A DNA stretch of 64,000 bases from Haematococcus lacustris (lineage: Eukaryota; Chlorophyta; Chlorophyceae; Chlamydomonadales; Haematococcaceae), in the NCBI GenBank assembly GCA_030144725.1, contig JASKMD010000003.1:11659576-11723575 (forward strand), written 5' to 3'. The notes under the pieces were generated by a model that saw nothing but the letters and a program-made list of their open reading frames with translations, had not been told where the DNA came from and searched no databases. Of this stretch, positions 39,305 to 51,500 are shown piece after piece; position 1 is the stretch's first letter, and each line of letters starts with the position of its first letter. A program made the translations under genes and the position numbers.

Positions 39305-39980
39305 TTCAATGGGAGAACAGCTACCTACAACCAGGCTGGACCGGCTCCGCCTGACCAGGAGTGGACTTCAATGAGGATGAAGAGCTCGCAACCCAGGCAT
39401 TCGCGTTACAGCACGGCCTCCCTGTCCAACCAGCGCGTGGCCGCGTGTTCCCCCGTGCAATGCATTTGCCACGCGCGATGTTTGGGTTCGCCCCGTCGCA
39501 CAGTGCGCGAGAGTGCAGCTGGTTCCACATTGGCGATGCGTGCGGGGGGCCGGGACATGCTGTGTTTTTTGTTGAATGCATCATGCACCTCTGCCTCTAC
39601 TGTGAAGGCTTAAGCCTAAAATTTGACAACATGTCGTTTCGGCTCGCCTGCCGATACCTTGCTGTTATCGTACTGGTGCTCTGCAATGGACTAGCACATG
39701 GGCTGGAGGGCACAGGCAACCATACATTAAGCGGTGCAAGCATGGGGTTGGTGATGTCCATGCAGAAGCTCATCACGCAAACATGGGCGTGTTGGCCAGC
39801 GGAAGACCGCAGAGTGTGTGCGTGTGACCGCAGAGTGTGTGCATATGCCACCAGACACAATACATCACACCACTGAAAGCAGGCGACGAGTGCGGCATTC
39901 TGCACCGGACATCCTGCACATGTGTACGTAACTGTCGAAACGAAAACATCGCACACCGCACAGTGCTAAACCCTTCTTGC

Positions 39981-42900
39981 TATGAACTCCGGAGAAGATG
40001 TGTTTCAGGAAAGCGCATCAAGCGGCCCATCCGACCTTTTCTTGCCCGGTGACGCGGCACCTCGCGATGCCAAGAGCCGACTGGGCTTTACGGCCCCCGA
40101 GCCTGCTGACAGCTTCCGAGCCGCATGTGAGCGACGTAGCACGAGAGCACTGTGCGTTCTGATGCAAGAGAAAGGGACAATACAGGCTCGCACTGCACCA
40201 TATCATGCCGAACAACAGTGGCATACGCATGAGGAGCAGCAACAGGAGCACCAGCAGCAGAGGCAGCAGCAGCAGCATCCACCATGACACCGGCATGATC
40301 AGCTGCAGGCCTCCTAGCCGTGGTGGCGCCGCTACCCCTGCCCACCTGGGCACCCACCCTGCAGACGCGCACTTCACCTCCATTGTGATATCCAGCTCCA
40401 CCATGAGCCTGTTCCGCCACATGGCGGCTCCAGTGACTGCGAGTGAGCCCCCAGCGGCCTCCACACTGCCCAAGTGGTATGTGGTGAGTACGGCACAAGT
40501 GACTGTGGCAGCAGCAGCAGTGGCAGCAGCAGTGGCAGCAGCGGCAGCAGATGTGGCAGCAGCAGCAGCGGCAGCAGCGGCAGCAGCAGCAGCAGCAGCA
40601 TGTATGAGGTAAAAAGGAACAGGAATTGATGTGATGTGTGATGTGTAACTTTCGACAGGAGCGTTTCCGCATGGCCTCTGCCGTAAAGACTGGAGTTGGC
40701 AACTTCTTGCGTGACACCGCGCTGCTGGTGGCTGCATCTTATCTGATGGAAGGGGTGGAAGCAGGAATGAAGCTCATCAGGGGAGATAGGGTGAGCTAGC
40801 CTAGGGGTAGGGGTGGGTAGGGGTGGGTAGGGGTGGGTGGGTGGGTGGATGGGAGAGGCTGTGTTTGAGTGCAGTAGCCCAGGTGTGACCCTGGTGTGAC
40901 AGGAATCCCTTACCTCGTCATGGGTTTAGTCAGTCCCAATAGCAGCCACTGATGCCATATACACGCTCTGAGTGTGACCCTCCTTCCTTCTCTGCTGCTG
41001 TCCCACATCCCACCACTGTCAGCAGTGTGCTGTACTCTCCACTGCCGGCCATGTCCCCTCCCCTCCTAGCCTGACTGCCGCTGCTGCTGCTGCTGCTACT
41101 GCTGCTGCTGCTGCTGTCTGTGCGTGATCAGGATGACCCAGTGAACAAGATGCTCGGTGGAGTGGCTGGCGGGGGGCTGGTGGGAGGTGTGTGGTACCCA
41201 CGCCAAAGCACCCCTCGACTGCTGCTCACAGGGACGGGCGCCCTGGTAAGCTCTACTTCACGTTGTGTCAGTACAGTGTGTTGCTAGCCATGCAACGCTC
41301 AACTGCCCCTTGCTGGTCGCTTCAAACCACTGTTACGTCGGAATAGGTGGGGTCATGAGGTGTTAGGGTTGCACATGCGTTGCACTATTTACCCACATAA
41401 CAACCACCCCACACCACACCACCTGACATGGGCCTCGCCAGCAATCCCCATCTTATATGTCCCCGTAGCCATCCGGTCACAACAACATACATATCACAAG
41501 GTGCATATGGATGCTACCTCCCCACCTGCCTACCTGCCCATACCTCCCCACCTGCCCTGCCCCCAGCCCACCCACCACCTTTGTACCTTGATGGTCCATC
41601 ATGATGTGTCTTGTGCGTGATGCGATAGCGACTGGAACCAAGAACCTGCTGCTTGTGACTGACTCTTGACCGACTTTACCGAGTGGGCCGTAGCGTGGAA
41701 TAGCCTTGGCTGCTCTGTATCTAGAGTCTACAAAATTCCGGATGTAGTGTGGTGTTGGTACACACACATTTGTAGGGTGTAGTGTGGTGTTGGCCACACA
41801 CATTTGTAGGGTTGGCCAGAACCGTAGCGGCGTATATATGTAGGTACGTATTTACAGTATATACGTAGCGTACCCCGACCACCGTGTATCCGTAGGCAGC
41901 CGTAGGTACGTCGGTTGACCGTACAATACCGTAGGTTTGACCGTAGTTTTCACGCTTGAGCCGTACACGCGACGGCAAAACCGCGAGATTGCAAAGGACG
42001 CAGGACGCACAAGTCACCGTTACTGCCGGTGTGGCCGTAACCGCGGGTCATATATAAGTCGCTGGCATTCATCACACCGATGGCATTCATTGCGTTGGAT
42101 GATGCATACGAGAGATGTGGCGACCGTAGAACTGCTAGCCGAGCTCACAGCCATGAAGCGGAAGGGCAGCGCCAGCTTCTGGAATAAGATTGAGCCTGTG
42201 CTGCGCCAGTCGCATACGAGGGCCCAGCCCAGCCCAGCCCAGCCCAGCCCAGCCCAGCCCAGCCCAGCCCAGCCCAGCCCAGCCCAGCCCAGCCCAGCCC
42301 AGCCCAGCCCAGCCCAGCCCAGCCCAGCCCAGCCCAGCCCAGCCCAGCCCAGCCCAGCCCAGCCCAGCCCAGCCCAGCCCAGCCCAGCCCAGCCCAGCCC
42401 AGCCCAGCCCAGCCCAGCCCAGCCCCAGCCCAGCCCAGCCCAGCCCAGCCCAGCCCAGCCCAGCCCAGCCCAGCCCAGCCCAGTCCAGCCCAGCCCAGCC
42501 CAGCCCAGCCCAGCCCAGCCCAGCCCAGCCCAGCCCAGCCCAGCCCAGCCCAGCCCAGCCCAGCCCAGCCCAGCCCAGCCCAGCCCAGCCCAGCCCGCCC
42601 AGCCACCCCTCCCGTCCCGCACCAGATCTTCTCCAAGACCCGCAACCGCCTAGCTCTGGAGAGTGCAAAGATTGCATACATCCCGGAAAACAGCAATGCA
42701 GGAATGAAGGTGGTGGTGGTGGTGCTGTCACAAGCATGCCTGGAGGTGGAGGAGGAGGAGGAGGTGATGATGTTGGAAAGGAGGCTGGCACGAGGGGGTT
42801 AAACCATGCACACATGGTTGGCAGAGTAGGAGCACATGGCCACACATGCGTGGCACACATGATTGGTCGAGTAGGAGCCCATGGCTGACTACACAACCGC

Positions 42901-44468
42901 ACCCACGGCTGCCACACGAGGGGTTTGGACACATGCTTGGCGCACAGAGTAGGAGCACATTGCTAACGGCATGCATGGCTGGCTGGCATATAGATGTGTC
43001 ACGACACTGCACTGCTAGTGGTTGAGATTCTGAACATGCTTACCCCTAGCGGGCGTTTCTATAGTTGTTGTGCACCAAATTACATACTCACTTTCGCAAA
43101 ATGATGACCCTGCCCCTACAGAAGACCCTACGGAACTACGAATACAGTAAATACGTATGAATATACCGTCGTTTTAGCCGCCACATACGGATCTGGCCAA
43201 CCCTACACATTTGCTATATTGTGTACTTAAGCATGCATTCGCGTAGGAAGCCAGGTGTGGAAGGGAGGCTGAGTGTTGTGCACATATACACCCCAGTGCC
43301 CTGCTAAACACCCTGCGCTCTGCGCCCTGTGCTCACCCCTGTGCCTGTGCCCTGCAGGTGGGCTACATGTCTCACCAGCTGCAGGCCACCAGCAAGGCCA
43401 TCCTGTTGAGGGACCAGCGCAAGCTGGAGCAAGGTAGGGTCCAGCAGAGCAGTACAGCTCTGGTGCACAGTCAGAGGGGCAGTGACCCGGCTGGTGGTCA
43501 CGGTGTGAGAAGGCAACAAGGGGAAGCTGGCTGGCAGCTGGCAGGCCGAGTGGAAGGCAAGCCACTGGCTGCCAGCTGGCTAAGAAGCTGACATGGTGGA
43601 GTTCCCAGGGAGGGTCAGGGTGAGGGTGAGGAAGTGTCAGGGTCACACCATCGGTCACTGAGGAGCGCAAAAGACAGGGCTTAGGTCAGTTGACGCCACC
43701 TAGGGTAGGTGGTGGGTGCAGGCCGCACCCTAGGCAGAAGCGTCTCCCTAGTGCATGATGGCTCTGCCAGAGTAGTCTTTTTCTTCTTCTTCTCTCTTCT
43801 CACTTGACGCCAGCTGTGCTTTCTAAGAGGCAGGGATGGCGTGGCTCCCTCGGGTGCTGGTGACGCCCACCTCCCTGTGCGCACTATACGCTAGCTGCTG
43901 TCTCCTTCTGTCGTGTCTGTCGTATGGCGAGGGATGCGGTGAAACGTCGCATGCAGAACTGCTGGGCGGCGAGATGGCGGAGCTGACGGAGGAGCTGGAC
44001 ACCGCGTATTTGAAGCACCTGCTAAGATTGCGGGAGAAGAAGCTGTCGGAGCTAGCGCAAAAGGCCGCCGATGCAGCCGGCCCTTCCATTCCGCCGGATG
44101 GTGATATGGACGCCGGGTTTAGCGGGGCCGTCCAGGGTGCAGTGCGCGGCCCCACCTGGGCGAGCCAGGCGGTCAGCACGCGCGGGACGCCGGCCAGCGC
44201 CAGTGCTTCCTTGCCGGATGCTACCACCGGTCCATCCGGTGACGCTGCACGTTTTGGGGATCGGTCCCAGGTGGACAGTTTTGGCAGGAGAGCTGGGGAA
44301 CGGCTGCGACATGACAGCCAAAGGTTTGGGAGCACAGCAAACAGGGCGGTTACGAACGGGGAGATGACGATTGAGGAAGAGCCGGACGTACCCCGTGGCG
44401 CGGCCGGGTTCCGTGACGCGCCCGGTACTCTCACAATTCGAGAAGAGGAGGACCCTCCCCCGCGCTAG
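39981..44468 (+). CDS. Tim17/Tim22/Tim23 (PRAT) family-like membrane protein
   Basis: Probable organelle inner-membrane protein. Core exons agree in phase: a 5' exon ending after LPKWYV (~40494), 40659-40790, 41132-41245, 43358-43433, 43957-44468. Upstream of that, ATG 39981 or the internal [10 protein letters not shown] (~40402) could start the protein. Exon 40659 encodes a membrane segment, [30 protein letters not shown]. The next exon gives [19 protein letters not shown]. Together the Arg, Asp and Gly-Gly-x3-Gly spacing nearly fits the PRAT signature (one residue off). The C-terminal exon starts with a predicted helix, [22 protein letters not shown], then an acidic/Gly-rich tail to the stop. 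It could be a complex I-associated PRAT protein (NDUFA11/TIMMDC1 type) or a translocase subunit; I cannot tell which. The intron 41246-43357 hosts a hAT insertion. Confidence 0.6.
41807..43205 (+). mobile_element. Internally deleted hAT element with perfect 8-bp duplications
   Basis: Target duplication CACATTTG occurs at 41799-41806 and 43206-43213. The terminal inverted repeat is TAGGGTTGGCCAGA at the left and TCTGGCCAACCCTA at the right. Subterminal CCGTA/TACGTA motifs abound at both ends (41820-41945 and 43120-43190). Inside, one N-terminal transposase piece ([20 protein letters not shown], ~42130-42220) and one C-terminal piece ([20 protein letters not shown], ~42628-42690) are separated only by an AGCCC array. 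The catalytic core has been lost, making this non-autonomous. Confidence 0.88.
42222..42603. repeat. AGCCC pentamer array at the hAT internal deletion
   Basis: About 76 copies of AGCCC/CAGCC with one extra C at ~42424 and one T variant at 42484. It joins the N- and C-terminal remnants of the transposase exactly where the catalytic region is missing. Pro-Ser-Pro-Ala-Gln reading frames here are periodicity artefacts. Confidence 0.96.
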
Positions 44469-46115
44469 CGAAAGGCTGGACCTGCCGCGTGGAAGTGCTG
44501 CATTTATGTCCGCATGAGCTCCAACGTGGTTGATGTTCGTATTATGAGCGACACGCGACAGCACATTGTTCGTCGTGATGTAGCACACGATTGATAATGC
44601 ACGTTGCAGAGTGAACGCCGAACCGATATGTTGCGAAAGCATGAGGCAGGCCGCGGCTGCGGTGTCGGACTGCAGACAATAATTCGCACATGCCAACGTG
44701 CGTTGGGGTGGTTGAGCAGCCAATGGGCAAGACGGTAACATCACAGAACGCAGTTGCGAACCCGGCAGCCAGCAGTAAACCGTAGCTAAGAGGGTCAAAG
44801 CAGAGAGGTGGACCAAACACAATACAAGGCGCGCCATGCGTGGGTGGGCTGGGCAGCCCATTGGTTTCATCTTACACCCTCAGCTTATTCGTGTATCCAG
44901 AATCTGCAGGAGTTTAGTACAGCAGACAGGAGTTTAGTACAGCAGAATGAGAATCACAAGTGGCGGGAACCAAATGCACCCCAAGGTTTGCTAGCTGAAT
45001 CTGACCAATTAGCAGAGCACATTGTTGACCATCAGTACTGTCTTGCCTTCCTGCCTCGCCTGGCTTTCTCCCACGTCCGTGATGCACTGCATCATGGCCT
45101 GTGGTTCAGTGCTCTCAGTTCAGACACTGAAGTCACAAACCCCTATAAGGAAGGGGGCGGCCAAACAGCGGAATGGATGATGACTGAAGCGGTGCAACCA
45201 GCCATCATCATGATGCATCACCAGCTCAAACACCACGTCATGCATTAGCCAACAGCGCAGGACGACGGGCTGAGGTGCCCTCGCCACTGTGGCCCCTCTG
45301 CTTGTGGAATCCTCACACACCCTGCAGTATCAGTCCTCTCACTCTGAAGACTCACCCTATGGCAGCTGCCTCACCCTCTATGGTCCATGCGTTTATGTCA
45401 ACCATGCATGCCTAAAAACAGTGTCATGTGCATGCGAGCTATGCTCTTCGTCATGTGTCACCAGACCATTGCCTACTCAGGCACTTACCTCGATCTTCAT
45501 CGCCATGCAGATAATGTGCCGCCCACCACCCATGCCCATGCTTGCATTGCATGTTGTATCTAGTATGTCATGGAAACAGTTGTGGCTCAAGATGACAAAA
45601 GGGCCACACTCCACTCATGCTTCACTGAAGATGACGAACAGTCCAGGCAATGATTGAGCATCCGCTGCTAAGCGTCCCCAATGCTGTTCCACCTACATTC
45701 ATAGCCGCCCCACTCACATCAGGCCACCCAAGAGCAGTGCCACAGTGTCATTCACGGGCCACCTCCTTCCCTCTCTAGTATGCTGCCCTTATCCGTCCTA
45801 ACAAGTATCAGGTTTCGCTCGTCTCACTCCGTGTGATGTGATGTGGTGTGGTGTAGTCTGCAGAAGGAGCCAAGCAGGCCAGTGGTGTGGTGTAGTCTGC
45901 AGAGCTAGTGAGCCAAGCAGGCCAGTGGGTGGCAGCAGGGATCATCTGACCTCCACCGCGCCCACGACCATGTATGGCCCAAGCCCACCGCCCTGGCGCT
46001 GCAGTGCTGGACCCGCTGCAAACCGTCAGCAGCACTGACCTCCTCCCAGCATGCCTCAAACCCATCAGCCTGCACCTGATGGTACTCTCACACTGCACAG
46101 AGCTCACTGCCTGCA
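44469..46115. other. Gene-free stretch after the PRAT-like gene
   Basis: One 146-codon open frame (44808-45248, +) has no family signature and I do not call it a gene. A 17-bp direct duplication (AGGAGTTTAGTACAGCAGA) lies at 44909-44947, and GGTGTGGTGTAGTCTGCAGA repeats at 45847 and 45883. Confidence 0.4.
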
Positions 46116-46616
46116 ANNNNNNNNNNNNNNNNNNNNNNNNNNNNNNNNNNNNNNNNNNNNNNNNNNNNNNNNNNNNNNNNNNNNNNNNNNNNNNNNNNNN
46201 NNNNNNNNNNNNNNNNNNNNNNNNNNNNNNNNNNNNNNNNNNNNNNNNNNNNNNNNNNNNNNNNNNNNNNNNNNNNNNNNNNNNNNNNNNNNNNNNNNNN
46301 NNNNNNNNNNNNNNNNNNNNNNNNNNNNNNNNNNNNNNNNNNNNNNNNNNNNNNNNNNNNNNNNNNNNNNNNNNNNNNNNNNNNNNNNNNNNNNNNNNNN
46401 NNNNNNNNNNNNNNNNNNNNNNNNNNNNNNNNNNNNNNNNNNNNNNNNNNNNNNNNNNNNNNNNNNNNNNNNNNNNNNNNNNNNNNNNNNNNNNNNNNNN
46501 NNNNNNNNNNNNNNNNNNNNNNNNNNNNNNNNNNNNNNNNNNNNNNNNNNNNNNNNNNNNNNNNNNNNNNNNNNNNNNNNNNNNNNNNNNNNNNNNNNNN
46601 NNNNNNNNNNNNNNNN
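46116..46616. other. Assembly gap of about 500 N
   Basis: A run of about 500 unresolved bases, probably a scaffold gap of conventional size. Its right edge falls inside the palindromic minisatellite, so the gap most likely reflects collapse of that array. Confidence 0.98.
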
Positions 46617-47120
46617 GTACCTACAGTACTGTAGATGTCTACAGTACTGTAGATGTCTACAGTACTGTAGATGTCTACAGTACTGTAAGTGGTCTCTCGA
46701 GGTACCTCGAGGTACCTACAGTACTGTAGATGTCTACAGTACTGTAGATGTCTACAGTACTGTAGATGTCTACAGTACTGTAGATGTCTACAGTACTGTA
46801 GATGTCTACAGTACTGTAGATGTCTACAGTACTGTAAGTGGTCTCTCGAGGTACCTCGAGGTACCTACAGTACTGTAGATGTCTACAGTACTGTAGATGT
46901 CTACAGTACTGTAGATGTCTACAGTACTGTAAGTGGTCTCGCGAGGTACCTCGAGGTACCTACAGTACTGTAGATGTCTACAGTACTGTAGATGTCTACA
47001 GTACTGTAGATGTCTACAGTACTGTAAGTGGTCTCGCGAGGTACCTCGAGGTACCTACAGTACTGTAGATGTCTACAGTACTGTAGATGTCTACAGTACT
47101 GTAGATGTCTACAGTACTGT
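46617..47120. repeat. Minisatellite made of palindromic units
   Basis: The 18-bp unit TACAGTACTGTAGATGTC repeats in blocks of three to seven. Blocks are separated by a spacer, AAGTGGTCTC(T/G)CGAGGTACC, that completes the perfect palindrome GGTACCTCGAGGTACC. TACAGTACTGTA is itself a perfect 12-bp palindrome. The higher-order blocks end at about 46688, 46832, 46932 and 47027. The left end is hidden by the gap. Confidence 0.93.
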
Positions 47121-47395
47121 AGCATGGCCGTATCTCACCAACCGCGCAAAATCACGAATTTTAGTTTCAACCCCCGATCTTACAATGCCTTCTTTAGACT
47201 ATGTACCAAGTCCGAGGCTCTGTTCGTGTACTCGCGAGGTACCCCGACAGTACTGTAGACCTCTACAGTACTGTAGCATGGCCGTATCTCACCAACCGCG
47301 CAAAATCACGAATTTTAGTTTCAACCCCCAATCTTACAATGCCTTCATTAGACTATGTACCAAGTCCGAGGCTCTGAATCTCAAAAATGCTGTTA
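47121..47395. repeat. 154-bp tandem duplication beside the minisatellite
   Basis: AGCATGGCCGTATCTCACCA at 47121 recurs at 47275 and the copies run in parallel for about 120 bp. Between them lies another CAGTACTGTAGACC(T)CTACAGTACTGTA pair, so the palindromic unit belongs to this larger repeat. Confidence 0.9.
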
Positions 47396-47720
47396 CTAAT
47401 TTGCCTGAGTGACCCCGGTGCGCAGCATGGCGACGCGAGTCCCGGATCCGGGGGGCGGATGTGCTCAACAAGCAACGGCATCAAGCGCAGTTTCTACGAC
47501 CGGGACGTGTCAGCCGCGCTGAACATCGCGCCGCATTGCAGCCGGGCCGGGCCGCCCACGCGAGCTCAGCAGCTGGCCGGGCCGCCCCGCCAATGCCTAA
47601 CCCAGGCGGACGAGGCCAGGAGTGGGTGAGTCGTGCGCGACAAGGGCCTGCTGCGGAAGTGGCAGCGGCGGCACCAGCGGCAGCGATTAGTGTCGATGTG
47701 CGTCATGCCATGAGCCAAAC
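47396..47720 (+). pseudogene. Fossil C-terminus of a Fanzor/TnpB-like nuclease
   Basis: One frame reads MCSTSNGIKRSFYDRDVSAA then LNI. The DRDVSAALNI string matches the conserved RuvC-III aspartate motif of TnpB and eukaryotic Fanzor proteins (DRDxNAAxNI), which follows a zinc ribbon. Further on, other frames give PPMPNPGGRGQEW and RDKGLLRKWQRRHQRQR, suggesting continued but frameshifted coding. Upstream zinc-ribbon cysteines are mostly missing and no N-terminal part exists. A related relic lies at 54721-54970, sharing GTGCGCAGCATGGCGACGCG. The motif match is seen; the family assignment is inference from a short segment. Confidence 0.5.
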
Positions 47721-48545
47721 AAACAAACAATACGATTGCCCCTTACAAAGGGGATGTGTGTGCGCTAGAGTGTGCATAGGGTAGGGCTCTAGCGAATCAG
47801 GTTAGGGACACATCCCGACTCCTAGGTTAGGGACACACACCGGTCACTCACTGCTGTGGAGAAGTGTAGGGGCTCCACAGGATAGGGATACAGCATTGGT
47901 GGTATATCCATTCAGATATACCTACTGTCATACAGGTTTCATCAACTGCAGCCGCGCGACAAATTGCAGCAGTTCCGCATGCTCCGCTGACCCCGCAGGG
48001 TAAGGATCGTCACGCCGATGAAAGCAGGCATCGAGTTCCTGCTGCCAATCCTCGAAGATGCTGGTGCTCATCGCTTAGACCCAGTTTGCGCAGTTCGTTT
48101 GGTGAAAATGATGACATGGAGTACATGCGCCCGCCACGAACATTGCAGTGGGCCAGGGCCAGGGCCAGGGCCAGGGCCAGGGCCAGGGCCAGGGCCAGGG
48201 CCAGGGCCAGGGCCAGGGCCAGGGCCAGGGCCAGGGCCAGGGCCAGGGCCGACCCCGAGAAGTGGTGAAAAGCTCTAGGGGGCGTTGCGGGGCGTGGGGT
48301 GGGATTCTTCTCCTGCAGCAACTGGTGCTGAAGCTACACACAGGGCCCGCATTCTTGTGGCAGCCAAGATTAGGCAAGTGGCGGCAGTGATAGGCGCAGG
48401 AATCTGCCTCACACAGAAAGGATATGTGGCAGAAAGAGTCAACACTTCTACTCCAGGTTTGAGGCACTTCTTCATGTATTCATGATGGGGTAAGAACCCT
48501 TGTCGCGCGCGTGTACGCGCTTGCGTTTATGTTAGAAAGGACCGA
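47721..48545. other. Gene-free stretch before the dehydrogenase gene
   Basis: No gene is supported. GGTTAGGGACACA repeats at 47800 and 47825. A GGGCCA hexamer array occupies 48151-48252. The promoter of the downstream dehydrogenase gene should lie at the right end. Confidence 0.4.
48150..48252. repeat. CAGGGC hexamer array
   Basis: About 17 pure copies of the CAGGGC unit between CAGTG and CGACCCCG. Confidence 0.95.
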
Positions 48546-51500
48546 ATGATCCTTGCTCCCGCTCTGCTCAGAGCAGGCCGCGCGTGGTTACGTGTCAGCC
48601 AGCTCAGCTCCTGCCAGTTCCGAGGTTTTTCTGCCCATTCTGACCCGATCCCTGTGGAAAGGGTGCAAGATCAGCTTGATGAATTCAGAGCCTCGTGTCG
48701 CGAGTTTGCCAAGCGTGAGATTGCGCCACTGGCCAGCGCCATTGACCGGACCAACGAGATGCCAGGTCACCTTTGGCGCGCAATGGGCGAGTTCGGGCTA
48801 CTAGGTCAGCGGGTCAGGAGGTGAAAGGGGTTTACATTTGAGCTTGCATGGCGCACTGAAAAAAACACGTGTCCCCGTGTTTTCATTGCAGGAATCACCG
48901 CTCCTCAGGTTTGAGCTGCACATCTGGGCATTGATCCTGCCTAGCAGCCTTTTGATGTCCCATCATCCCCTCAGCCTCAGCCTCAGCCTCAGCCCCAGCC
49001 TCAGCCCCAGCCTCAGCCTCAGCCCCAGCCCCAGCCCCAGCCCCAGCCCCAGCCCCAGCCCCTCAGCCTGCACGAGCCTTGTAACTGCTCTTGACCCCCT
49101 TCAACCACCCTCCCCCAAGTAGCCTGCAGGGTGTGGGGGGCAGCCCCTGCATCCTGCACTGTGCAGCCTGGTCTGCTTGGTCTGGGTGGGAGGGTAGCAA
49201 AGCCCTGCCCTGAGGCTACTCTCCTCCCTCAAAGCACGCCCACTGTCTTTCTTTCTTTCCCCCCTGCGCCATTGCCTCGAAGGCAGCAGGCAGCAAGGGG
49301 TTTGAGAGAGTTGCTCTCTCCCTGGCCCCCGAGGGGGACCGGTTCAACACCCGCCCCCCTCCATACCCCCCTGTTCCAAGTAGAGGCAGCAGGGGGGTTG
49401 GGGAGAGTGCAGCCATGGCGCTAAGGGCTGCGGCCTGTGTGCCCTGCCGGCGTGACAGCGTGTTGAGGGGCCGGCAGGGGGCTGCCCTGTAGCCAGGAGT
49501 GGCAGTGCACTGCAGTGGCACTGAGCCCTGGCCTGCTGAGTGTCCTGCTGATCAGTGGCCTGCTGTGCCACACAGGAGTATGGGGGGCCTGGGCCTGGGC
49601 TACCAGATGCACTGTGTGGCCATGGAGGAGCTGAGCCGCGCCTCAGGAGCAGTGGCCCTCAGCTATGGCGCACACAGGTAGGGCAGGCCCCCCCGGACCC
49701 CCTCCCCCTCCCCCTCCCCCTCCCCCTCCCCCTCCCCCTCCCCCTCCCCCTCCCCCTCCCCCTCCCCCTCCCCCTCCCCCTCCCCCTCCCCCTCCCCCTC
49801 CCCCTCCCCCTCCCCCTCCCCCTCCCCCTCCCCCTCCCCCTCCCCCTCCCCCTCCCCCTCCCCCTCCCCCTCCCCCTCCCCCTCCCCCTCCCCCTCCCCC
49901 TCCCCCTCCCCCTCCCCCTCCCCCTCCCCCTCCCCCTCCCCCTCCCCCTCCCCCTCCCCTTTCCCCATGATTCCCACCCCCCGGCTGCACGCCTGCAGCA
50001 ACTTGTGCGTCAACCAGCTGGTGAGGAACGGAACCACAGAGCAGCTGCAGAAGTACCTGCCCAACCTCATCTCAGGCAAGCCTGTGCCCCATCTCTGCCC
50101 TTAATCCACTCTTTCCACGTCTTGGCAGTACACATATAGACGTGCCTCATCCCAATACATCGCCTTAATGCATACATGCCACAAGACAGCAACAGCTCAA
50201 CCTAACAAGGCGCATCACTACAGTAGTTGTAGACCCCAGCACCCCCCTCACCACTCTGTCCTCATCACACTAGTACACACTTCAGATGTGCCTCAGCCTA
50301 AAACATCGCCCACATGACGTAAGCCAACAATAGCCTCAGTACTTTAAGACCTCCAGCACCCCCCTCACCATCACTACCCACCCCCCTGCACCTCCTCACC
50401 GCCCTCCTGCTGAAGACTACCCCATAAGGTTGCCATAAGCTTTACCCGCTGGACAGAAGGTCCTGGTCCCAGCAGGATTTGAACCCGCACGCTCCCCACG
50501 CTCCCCCCCTTGCCTGGTCCAGCATGCAGGGGAGGCCATAGGCGCGCTGGCAATGAGTGAGTCGGGGTCAGGCTCAGATGTGGTGTCCATGCGGCTGGCG
50601 GCCATTGACAAAGGAGATCACTACCTCTTAAACGGTGCGATCCCCTCGCCCCCACCCCTGCCCCCCATTCCCTCGCCCCCACCCCTGCCCCCTATCCCCT
50701 CGCCCCCACCCCTGCCCCCCATCCCCTCGCCCCCACCCCTCAATCCCCCGCCCCGCCCCCGCCCCACCCCGCCCTTCATTTCCCTGTCCCCCTGTCCCCC
50801 TCTTGCCCTTTTCTTATGTTTTACAGATGACGCATGGTGCATGCTGCATGACGCATGCCGCATGACACGCGGCACCCCTCTTTGACCTGCCCGATGCTGC
50901 TGCCCAGCACTGGCTGAAGGCCTTGTGCCCTGAGCTATGCCCTGAGCTGGGCCGTGCCTCAGCTTTGATGGCTGACCTCAACTCAGATCAGGCTGACCTG
51001 TCATCCCTCACAGCCCAGGCCCACTGAGGTCAGCCTGGCCCTGGAAGGGCCCTGGGCTGTGAGGGATGACAGGCCCACCCAAGCCCACTGAGGCCAGGCT
51101 GACCCCAGCGATTGAGTCAAAGCAGTTGGCCTGGCTGCTGCTGCCCAGGACGCAGTGCTGTTAGCCGCATCTCTCACCTTCCACCCCTCCCTCCCCTCGA
51201 TGCCTGACCCCAGACTCTGTGCTGCTGAACCCCATCTCACTCAGACAGTCCCACACACAACCTCTTTCCCCCCTCACCCCTACCCTCTCGCCCCTCCTTT
51301 CGTACCTTCCTTACTCTGCCCCTCCCCACCCACCCCATCGCACACCTCTCTCCTCACCTTTCCCCCCCTCGCTCCTCCCACCTCTCGCCCCTCCCCCTCC
51401 CACCTCTCGCCCCTCCCCCTCCCCGCCCCAACCCCTCTCCCCTCTCCCCTGGCCCTGCCCCCTCCCCCCTCTCCTCCCCCGGCCCCCCTGCACCTCCCCC

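Noticed and set aside
41937..42932. Pro-Ser-Pro-Ala-Gln and Gly-Leu-Gly-Trp-Ala repeat proteins
   Set aside because: Artefact of the AGCCC array; only the short transposase remnants at each side are meaningful.
44808..45248. 146-codon open frame
   Set aside because: No motif, no splice context and composition close to background; not supported as a gene.
45974..47412. Frames crossing the assembly gap with YSTVDV or CRCLQYC repeats
   Set aside because: The gap is unknown sequence and the repeat comes from the 18-bp palindromic minisatellite.
50440..50500. Possible minus-strand tRNA (GGATTTGAACCCGC resembles a T-arm)
   Set aside because: No matching acceptor, D-arm or anticodon arm can be paired within 75-90 bases; the same motif recurs at 11808 and 21050 as dispersed debris.
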